Source of the DNA: Xanthomonas cannabis pv. cannabis
Lineage (GTDB): Bacteria; Pseudomonadota; Gammaproteobacteria; Xanthomonadales; Xanthomonadaceae
Reading direction: 5' to 3'
DNA length: 33,117 bases
Assembly: GCF_000802365.1 (NCBI RefSeq)
Contig: NZ_JSZE01000068.1
Coordinates: 1 to 33,117, forward strand
Shown: piece after piece, positions 27,874 through 33,117 of the stretch
How the letters are laid out: every line of letters begins with the position of its first letter
Numbering within the stretch: position 1 is the stretch's first letter
Notes under the pieces: generated by a model
The model's database searches: none
Seen by the model: only the letters and a program-made list of their open reading frames with translations
Told to the model about the DNA's origin: nothing
Position numbers and translations under genes: made by a program

Positions 27874-27875
27874 GG
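27856..27875. terminator. 20-base perfect palindrome holding both stop codons of convergent genes
   Basis: The sequence CTCACGCGGCCGCGTGAG with one more matching base each side is a perfect palindrome (8-base-pair stem, 4-base loop). It contains the TGA of phoD (plus) and the TGA of the PPTase gene (minus). No T-run follows on either strand, so its role as a two-way terminator is only possible. Confidence 0.5.
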
Positions 27876-28454
27876 GTAGAGCGCCAGCGCGGCGCGGCAC
27901 TGCGGTGCGGCCCACCATTCGTGCAGCTGCCAGCGCGCGGCCTGGCCTAGCGCTGGGTCGCACCACCGCAACTGCAGGGCGCCATCGGCGGCCAGCGCGT
28001 AGGCCAGCCGATGCAGGCCGAACGACAGGCCGTGGCCATGCGCCTTGAGCAGGGCTTCCTTGGCGCACCACAGACGAAAGAACAGCGCCTGCTGTGCGTC
28101 CGCCGGCAAGGCGGCCAGCAGCGCCAGTTCGTCGGGGTGGAAGAAGCGATGCGCGATCTCCAGCAGGCGCGGGCGCGGGCGGATCCGCTCCAGGTCCACG
28201 CCCAGCCGCACGCCCTGCCCCAGCCCCACCAGCAGGTAATCGCCGCTGTGGCTCCAGCCGGTATCCCAGTCCGGCAAGGCCGGTTGCAGGGTCGGGCGGC
28301 CCCGTGCGTCACGTTGCAATGGCACCTGCGCCGGATCCAGGCCCAATGCCGGGCCCAGCAGCTGCCGCGCCTGCGGCTCGCCGCGTTCGCCGGGCCGGTG
28401 CGGCCGTAGCCAGAGCTGCACCGGGCCGTGCTGCCAGCTTGCGTACGCTGTCAC
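27858..28454 (-). CDS. 4'-phosphopantetheinyl transferase (Sfp/HetI type)
   Basis: A 198-residue enzyme that moves the phosphopantetheine arm from CoA to a Ser of acyl or peptidyl carrier proteins. The family's magnesium/CoA-binding motifs are present: LGVDLERIRPRP (about 84-95) and FRLWCAKEALLKAHGHGLSF (about 126-145), with WSHSGDYLLVGLG before the first. Length fits a single-lobe-pair Sfp-like protein, somewhat short of Sfp's 224 residues. In Xanthomonas such enzymes support carrier-protein pathways such as pigment or polyketide/nonribosomal peptide synthesis; no such genes are nearby. The start is GTG at 28454 with GGTGGG upstream. It converges on phoD with a 16-base overlap. Confidence 0.88.
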   Translation of the reverse strand: MTAYASWQHGPVQLWLRPHRPGERGEPQARQLLGPALGLDPAQVPLQRDARGRPTLQPALPDWDTGWSHSGDYLLVGLGQGVRLGVDLERIRPRPRLLEIAHRFFHPDELALLAALPADAQQALFFRLWCAKEALLKAHGHGLSFGLHRLAYALAADGALQLRWCDPALGQAARWQLHEWWAAPQCRAALALYPHAAA

Positions 28455-28580
28455 GCGCCGCCCACCAACCCAACTGCTTCGCCAGCCCGGCGGCCGCGCT
28501 CGACAGCTGCTTCACGGCGCGATGCGTCCAATGGCGCCCATGCACCACGTCGGGTGCACAGACATGAGGAGATCGGCAAC

Positions 28581-28832
28581 ATGGGCATCATCATTTGGTT
28601 GATCGTCGGCGGCATCGTGGGGTGGCTGGCCAGCATCATCATGCGTCGCGATGCGCAGCAGGGCATCATTCTCAATGTGGTCGTCGGCATCGTGGGTGCG
28701 CTGATTGCCGGTTTTCTGTTCGGCGGTGGCATCAACCAAGCCATCACCCTGTGGACCTTCGTCTGGTCGCTGGTGGGCGCGGTGATCCTGCTGGCCATCG
28801 TCAACCTGTTTACCCGCGGCCGCGTGCGCTGA
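28581..28832 (+). CDS. GlsB/YeaQ/YmgE family small membrane protein
   Basis: An 83-residue inner-membrane protein with three hydrophobic helices: about 3-20 (IIIWLIVGGIVGWLASIIM), 28-47 (GIILNVVVGIVGALIAGFLF) and 56-76 (LWTFVWSLVGAVILLAIVNL). Gly-rich helices and a basic loop after the first (RRDAQQ) match the transglycosylase-associated / GlsB family, linked to general stress responses; the biochemical role is unknown. GAGGAG about 9-14 bases upstream of ATG 28581 supports the start. It is monocistronic with a strong terminator after it. Confidence 0.9.
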   Translation: MGIIIWLIVGGIVGWLASIIMRRDAQQGIILNVVVGIVGALIAGFLFGGGINQAITLWTFVWSLVGAVILLAIVNLFTRGRVR

Positions 28833-28852
28833 TCGGCGCAGCATCGGTTGCC

Positions 28853-28880
28853 ACGACGCCCGGGCCCGCCCGGGCGTCGT
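28853..28880 (+). terminator. Rho-independent terminator of the GlsB-type gene
   Basis: A perfect 12-base-pair GC-rich stem (ACGACGCCCGGG with CCCGGGCGTCGT), loop CCCG, followed by CGTTTC. It starts 21 bases past the stop and lies 5 bases before the stop of the opposing GFA gene. Confidence 0.85.
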
Positions 28881-28884
28881 CGTT

Positions 28885-29322
28885 TCAGCGACCGGTGGCG
28901 GCGCGGTCAGCAGGATGGTTGACGCCATCTTCCACCGGCACCGCGATGTTCAGCGCATACGGATTGACGCCTTCCAGGCAACCGACGTTGTAGCCGTATT
29001 CGTTGGGATTGGAACGGCGCCGATGATGGGTGTAGATGCCGCACACGCCGCAGAAGTAATGCGCGGCGGCGTGGGTATTGAACTGATACAGCCGTAGCGC
29101 GTCCTGGCCTTGCACCACGTGCAGGCCGTCGAGGGTGACCGAGGCGACGATGGCGCCACGTCGGCGACACATCGAGCAATCGCAACGGCGCGGGTCGAGC
29201 AGGCCGTGCGGCAACTCCAGATCGATCTGCACTGCGCCGCAATGGCAACTCAAGCGGTGCACCGGCCCCAGCGTGACATCGCCCACCTTGTGGGTACTGC
29301 GACGCAGATGACGCTCGCTCAT
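28885..29322 (-). CDS. GFA family (glutathione-dependent formaldehyde-activating enzyme-like) zinc protein
   Basis: A 145-residue member of the GFA/Mss4-like family. Cys pairs that bind zinc are visible: SCHCGAVQI (about 26-28), RRCDCSMCRRRG (about 48-53) and HYFCGVCGIYTHH (about 91-94). Family members include enzymes that help condense formaldehyde with glutathione, but most are uncharacterised, and a formaldehyde role is not shown here. ATG 29322 overlaps the xthA stop by 4 bases (ATGA), so the pair is translationally coupled and probably co-transcribed. Confidence 0.88.
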   Translation of the reverse strand: MSERHLRRSTHKVGDVTLGPVHRLSCHCGAVQIDLELPHGLLDPRRCDCSMCRRRGAIVASVTLDGLHVVQGQDALRLYQFNTHAAAHYFCGVCGIYTHHRRRSNPNEYGYNVGCLEGVNPYALNIAVPVEDGVNHPADRAATGR

Positions 29323-30098
29323 GCGCCTGCCTCCGCCAGCCGCACCCAGGCCGGCGCATGGTCGCTGGGACGCTCCCAGGTGCGCGGTTCGCGGTCGATG
29401 CCCGATTCAACGGCACGCACGCGCAAGGCTTCCGACACCAGGGTCAGGTCGATACGCAGGCCGAGATTGCGGCGGAACCCGGCCTGGCGGTAATCCCACC
29501 AACTGAACTGCTCGGCTTCATCGTGATGCAACCGGAATGCATCGTGCAGGCCCAGCGCCAGCAGTTTTTGCAACGCGGCGCGTTCGGCAGTGGAGGTGAG
29601 GATGTGGTGCTCGTTCCACACCGTCGCATCGTGTACGTCGCGCGCATCCGGGGCGATGTTGAAGTCGCCCAGCACCACCAGCTGCGGATACCGCTGCAGC
29701 TCTTGCGCGATCCAGTCGTGCACCGCATCCAGCCAGCGCAGCTTGTAGGCATATTTCTCGGTGCCCACGTCCTGGCCATTGACCACGTACAGGTTGACGA
29801 TGCGCACGCCGTCCACGGTGGCGGCGATCACGCGTTGCTGCACGTCGTCGAAGCCCGGAATACCCATCTGCACGTCCAGCGCCGGCGAGCGCGACAGGAT
29901 CGCCACGCCGTTATAGGTCTTCTGGCCGCAGAACACGCTGCGGTAACCCAGGGCAGCCAGCGCCGCATCCGGGAACTTGTGGTCTTCCAGCTTGGTTTCC
30001 TGGACGCCCACCACGTCCGGCGCAAACGCGCCGAGCCACTGTTGCAGGTGCGGCAGGCGCACGTTGAGCGAATTGACGTTCCAGGAGGCGATTTTCAT
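29319..30098 (-). CDS. xthA: Exodeoxyribonuclease III
   Basis: A 259-residue AP endonuclease / 3'-5' exonuclease of base excision repair. Motifs of the EEP fold appear in order: MKIASWNVNSLNVRLPHL (N-terminus), VGVQETKLEDHKFP (metal-binding Glu), TYNGVAILSRSP, VVNGQDVGTEKYAYKLRW, LVVLGDFNIAPDARDVHD (catalytic Asp and Asn), FSWWDYRQAGFRRNLGLRID, and RPSDHAPAWV (catalytic His near the C-terminus). Length is normal. ATG 30098 is conserved and preceded by GGCC and purine-rich sequence; the open frame further upstream has no similarity. First gene of a pair with the GFA gene. Confidence 0.95.
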   Translation of the reverse strand: MKIASWNVNSLNVRLPHLQQWLGAFAPDVVGVQETKLEDHKFPDAALAALGYRSVFCGQKTYNGVAILSRSPALDVQMGIPGFDDVQQRVIAATVDGVRIVNLYVVNGQDVGTEKYAYKLRWLDAVHDWIAQELQRYPQLVVLGDFNIAPDARDVHDATVWNEHHILTSTAERAALQKLLALGLHDAFRLHHDEAEQFSWWDYRQAGFRRNLGLRIDLTLVSEALRVRAVESGIDREPRTWERPSDHAPAWVRLAEAGA

Positions 30099-30486
30099 GG
30101 AGGGGGCCGTGGTCCAAACCGCCAATGGTACCGCGCCGCCCGCGCATGCCTCAGGGCCGGGCCGAAAGACGTCACGAGCTGGTCGGGGCCGGGCGCAGGC
30201 GCTACGCCTGCACGGTCGGCGCAGCGACACAGCCGGTGAGGCGCAGCACTTCCGGCGATGCATCGCCACGTCAGCCGGCGCCGCTGCACGCGGCCGCACT
30301 CCCCGGGCGGTTCCATTGCCAGACTGTGCACGTGCCCTTGCCGCAATGAGGCTGCCGCAGCCGCGCGCCTGCGCGTCGCGCTGCAAGGCGTGGCTGCCAT
30401 GCCGGCACCGGGCGCGCAGCGATAGCGCCAAAACGCAAGACGCCGGCACAAGGCCGGCGTCTGCGATCACCTGTACAACGCCGCAC
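30099..30486. other. Intergenic interval between actP and xthA
   Basis: About 390 very GC-rich bases. The only clear element is the hairpin at 30439-30461, the probable actP terminator. I see no gene, and the xthA promoter cannot be assigned. Confidence 0.55.
30439..30461 (-). terminator. Rho-independent terminator of actP
   Basis: A 9-base-pair perfect stem (GACGCCGGC with GCCGGCGTC) and a 5-base loop. On the minus strand it is followed by TTGCGTTTTGG, a usable T-tract. It is 26 bases past the actP stop. Confidence 0.85.
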
Positions 30487-32214
30487 TCAGTGACCCGAGG
30501 CACCACTGGCACCCAGACCGGTTTCGGCGCGGATCTGCTGCGCCTTGAACGCGGCGCGCTCATTGGCCGCCTGCGGGCTGTGATCCAGGATCGAGAACAG
30601 CCAGATGCCGACGAAGCCGATGATCATCGAGAACAGCGCCGGCGAGGTGTACGGGAAGGGCGCCGAACCGGCCGCGTTGCCCAGCGTGTCCACCCACACC
30701 GACGGCGACAGTACGGTGAGCACCAGCGAGGACACCAGCCCCAGGAAGCCACCGGTCACCGCGCCGCGCGTGGTGCAGTTCTTCCACAGCAGCGACAGGA
30801 TCAGCACCGGGAAGTTGGCCGAGGCGGCGATGGCGAAGGCCAGCGACACCATGAAGGCCACGTTCTGCTTCTCGAACACGATGCCCAGCAGCACCGCGAT
30901 CACGCCCAGCACCAGGGTGGTGGCGCGCGAGACCTTTAGCTCCGAGCCCGGCGCCGGATTGCCCTTCTTGAGCACCGTGGCGTACAGGTCGTGCGACACC
31001 GCCGACGCGCCGGACAGGGTCAACCCTGCGACCACCGCCAGGATGGTGGCGAAGGCCACCGCCGAGATGAAGCCCATGAACACGTTACCGCCGACCGCAT
31101 TGCCGACCAGCACCGCCGCCATGTTGGCTGCACCCTTGCCGCCGTGGATGGTGCCGGTGGTGACGTCCGCAAACTGCGGGTTGGTCAGCACCAGCGCGAT
31201 CGCACCGAAGCCGATGATGAAGATCAGGATGTAGAAGTAGCCAATCCAGGTGGTGGCCCACAGCACCGACTTGCGTGCCTGCTTGGCATCGGGAACGGTG
31301 AAGAAGCGCATCAGGATGTGCGGCAGGCCGGCGGTGCCGAACATCAGCGCCATGCCGAACGAGATCGCCGAGATCGGGTCCTTCACGAAGCCGCCCGGGC
31401 CCATGATCGACAGGCCGGCCTTGGCCGCGTCCTCCGGCGATGCACCGCCGTTGGCCGCAATCGCGGTCTTCACCCGCACGCCCTCGGCAAACAGCGCCTC
31501 GAAGCTGAAGTTGAAGTGCCACATGATCGCCACGGCCATGAAGGTCACGCCGGTCAGCAGCAACACGGCCTTGATGATCTGCACCCAGGTGGTGGCGGTC
31601 ATGCCGCCGAACAGCACGTAGACCATCATCAGCACGCCGACCAGGGTCACCGCGACCCAGTAGTCCAGGCCGAACAGCAGCTTGATCAGCGCACCGGCGC
31701 CGACCATCTGCGCGATCAGGTAGAACAGCACCACCACCAGCGTGCCCGACGCGGCAAAGCTGCGGATCGCGGTCGGCGCGAAGCGATAACCGGCCACGTC
31801 GGCGAAGGTGTACTTGCCGAGGTTGCGCAGCCGTTCGGCCATCAGGAAGGTCAGGATGGGCCAGCCGACCAGAAAGCCGATCGCATAGATCAGGCCGTCG
31901 TAGCCGTTGGCCATCACCGCGGCGGTGATGCCCAGGAACGAGGCCGCCGACATGAAGTCGCCGGCGATGGCCAGGCCGTTCTGGAAGCCGGTGATGCCGC
32001 CGCCGGCAGTATAGAAGTCGGCGGCCGACTTGGTCTTGGCCGCTGCCCATTTGGTGATCCACAAGGTGCCCAGCACGAAGAAGCCGAACATGCCGATCGC
32101 CACCCAGTTGGTGGGCTGCTTGTCGGCCTGACCGATGTCACCGCCGGCGGCCAGCGCGATACCGGCCGGCAGCAGGCCGGCCAGGATCAGGAGAAGGCGC
32201 GAAGTCTTGCTCAT
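30487..32214 (-). CDS. actP: Cation/acetate symporter ActP
   Basis: A 575-residue sodium:solute symporter (SSF) family permease for acetate and other short-chain acids. The N-terminus is a signal-like hydrophobic segment ([20 protein letters not shown]). About 13 helices follow, with SSF landmarks: [60 protein letters not shown] and [21 protein letters not shown] long inserted loop (about 243-275) is usual in ActP. Its start overlaps the stop of the DUF485 gene by 4 bases (ATGA), the standard yjcH-actP arrangement. In related bacteria the cassette is expressed with acetyl-CoA synthetase when acetate is used; acs is not in the window. Confidence 0.95.
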   Translation of the reverse strand: MSKTSRLLLILAGLLPAGIALAAGGDIGQADKQPTNWVAIGMFGFFVLGTLWITKWAAAKTKSAADFYTAGGGITGFQNGLAIAGDFMSAASFLGITAAVMANGYDGLIYAIGFLVGWPILTFLMAERLRNLGKYTFADVAGYRFAPTAIRSFAASGTLVVVLFYLIAQMVGAGALIKLLFGLDYWVAVTLVGVLMMVYVLFGGMTATTWVQIIKAVLLLTGVTFMAVAIMWHFNFSFEALFAEGVRVKTAIAANGGASPEDAAKAGLSIMGPGGFVKDPISAISFGMALMFGTAGLPHILMRFFTVPDAKQARKSVLWATTWIGYFYILIFIIGFGAIALVLTNPQFADVTTGTIHGGKGAANMAAVLVGNAVGGNVFMGFISAVAFATILAVVAGLTLSGASAVSHDLYATVLKKGNPAPGSELKVSRATTLVLGVIAVLLGIVFEKQNVAFMVSLAFAIAASANFPVLILSLLWKNCTTRGAVTGGFLGLVSSLVLTVLSPSVWVDTLGNAAGSAPFPYTSPALFSMIIGFVGIWLFSILDHSPQAANERAAFKAQQIRAETGLGASGASGH

Positions 32215-32528
32215 TTGCGGGCGTCCTCCAGGATCTGCGCGGTCAGCTGGTCGTAGGTGTTGTTGGCGCGACGCACGTAGATGGCGGTGATGATGATGGT
32301 GAACACCATCACCCCGATCGCGATCGGAATGCCGATCGAGGTCACCCCCTCGCCGATGGGCTTGGCAAGGAATTCCTTGTCGAAGGCAATCAGGCCGATG
32401 TAGCCGTAGTAGGCCAGCAACATCAGCACGGTCAGCGTCCAGCCCAGCGTGTTGCGTTGGCGTTTGAGCGCGTGGTACTTCGGATTGGCATCGATCTTGG
32501 CGATCAGTGCGTCATTCGAGACGGTCAT
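32211..32528 (-). CDS. yjcH: DUF485 (YjcH-like) inner-membrane protein
   Basis: A 105-residue protein with two transmembrane segments (about 25-47, [20 protein letters not shown], and 63-87, [20 protein letters not shown]) and short charged ends, matching the DUF485 family found next to actP. It may be an accessory subunit of the permease; its function is unproven. AGGAG upstream of ATG 32528 supports that start over an earlier open frame. Its last 4 bases overlap the actP start. Confidence 0.93.
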   Translation of the reverse strand: MTVSNDALIAKIDANPKYHALKRQRNTLGWTLTVLMLLAYYGYIGLIAFDKEFLAKPIGEGVTSIGIPIAIGVMVFTIIITAIYVRRANNTYDQLTAQILEDARK

Positions 32529-32557
32529 GGTCTGTCTCCTGGAGTGCGGGCGGCACG

Positions 32558-32580
32558 GCCCGCCCACATGCGTGGCGGGC
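32558..32580 (-). terminator. Hairpin between the porin gene and the DUF485 gene
   Basis: A 9-base-pair stem with one bulged C (GCCCGCCCAC, loop ATGC, GTGGCGGGC), between the porin stop and the DUF485 start. No T-run follows on the minus strand. It may be a partial terminator or an mRNA-stabilising hairpin at the end of the porin message, lowering downstream expression. Confidence 0.45.
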
Positions 32581-32597
32581 GGCCGGCGGGGTGAACC

Positions 32598-33117
32598 TTA
32601 GAAGCTGTACTTGGTGGTGAACTGCAGACGCGAGATGTCGCCGGAGTCGCCGTTTTCGGCTTCGCGGCGGCCGTACATCAGCTCTGCACCCACATCCACC
32701 TTGGGCAGCGGCGAATAGAAGACGTTGGCACGCAGGCTCTGCTGCGACTTGCTGGCAAGCCCGCCGGTGTTGGCCAGGCTGTGGTCGTAATCCACCCGCG
32801 AATACATGATGGTGCTGCGTAGCTTGGCGCTGTAGTCGTGGCGCCACGCCACCCAGCCGGCCACGGTGCTGACGGTGTGGATGTTGCCCTCCACATCCAG
32901 CTCCACGTCCGAACCGTTGCCCAGGCCCAGATAGCGCCCCAGGCCTTCGCCGTAGCTGAGCTGGTAGCGCAGGTCGTTGCTGGAATTGATGATCCAGCGG
33001 CCGCCGCCGGCGATGGCGCCGCCGAACTCGGTGTCGTTGGTCAGCGCGCTGCGGGTGCGGTACTGGCGTGCGATGGCCGACAGGCCGAACGTGCCCCAGG
33101 TGCCCTTCCAGTTGTAG
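32598..33117 (-). CDS. DcaP-like outer-membrane porin (C-terminal part)
   Basis: 173 codons of the C-terminal half of a beta-barrel outer-membrane protein; the N-terminus is beyond the right edge. The visible part alternates polar and aromatic residues in strand-like stretches (GTWGTFGLSAIARQYR, DLRYQLSYGEGLGRYLGLG, TVSTVAGWVAWRHDYSAKLR, VDVGAELMYGRREA) and ends RLQFTTKYSF, with the terminal Phe required for barrel assembly. It resembles the DcaP-like trimeric porins found upstream of acetate/DUF485/ActP cassettes, and could carry short dicarboxylates or acids across the outer membrane. The stop is TAA at 32598-32600. Confidence 0.75.
   Translation of the reverse strand, partial: YNWKGTWGTFGLSAIARQYRTRSALTNDTEFGGAIAGGGRWIINSSNDLRYQLSYGEGLGRYLGLGNGSDVELDVEGNIHTVSTVAGWVAWRHDYSAKLRSTIMYSRVDYDHSLANTGGLASKSQQSLRANVFYSPLPKVDVGAELMYGRREAENGDSGDISRLQFTTKYSF

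Overview
The window is high-GC DNA from a gammaproteobacterium, most likely a Xanthomonas species. The grounds are the gene families and their order (uvrD, rpmB-rpmG, a CzcCBA-type efflux set, actP with a DUF485 protein and a DcaP-like porin), strong GC bias at third codon positions, and the palindromic intergenic repeats typical of that genus. The genus call is an inference from content; no database was searched. The window is mostly chromosomal housekeeping and accessory genes. I found no rRNA, tRNA, CRISPR array, prophage or intact insertion sequence.

Layout, left to right. Positions 1-1791 (minus) hold an ECF-type sigma factor overlapping a membrane-anchored Ser/Thr kinase that runs off the left end. 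A gene-poor 0.7 kb follows, then a short AraC-type regulator (plus), a REP doublet, a universal stress protein and a maltose-type O-acetyltransferase (both minus). From 5168 to 10517 (minus) come uvrD, a YdhS-like FAD/NAD(P)-binding protein and a cardiolipin synthase. A LysR regulator with two HTH domains (minus, 10531-11841) diverges from a three-gene operon (plus, 11943-14761) for the end of the gallate / protocatechuate 4,5-cleavage route: an aldolase, a tautomerase and a LigJ-type hydratase. Together these turn 4-oxalomesaconate into pyruvate and oxaloacetate.

After a repeat-rich gap come rpmB-rpmG (minus) and a heavy-metal efflux cluster (minus, 22715 down to 16157) with a CzcI-like His-rich small protein, outer-membrane CzcC, periplasmic lipoprotein CzcB and RND pump CzcA. 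A block of tandem, inverted and direct repeats separates it from a DUF885 metallopeptidase-like protein and rsmG (minus). PhoD phosphatase (plus) converges on a phosphopantetheinyl transferase (minus), and the two stop codons lie in one perfect palindrome. The right end has a GlsB/YeaQ membrane protein (plus), a GFA-family protein overlapping xthA (minus), and an acetate cassette (minus) of porin (partial), DUF485 protein and ActP.

The points most worth a second look are the tandem-HTH LysR regulator beside a lower-pathway operon with no ring-cleaving enzyme in view, the sigma factor/kinase pair, the shared palindromic C-terminal coding of phoD and the PPTase gene, a protein whose C-terminus is supplied by a dispersed repeat, a duplicated 3' fragment of the ligJ gene, and the inverted repeat block at 22.8-23.2 kb. 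I did not find clear evidence for a wholly new system.
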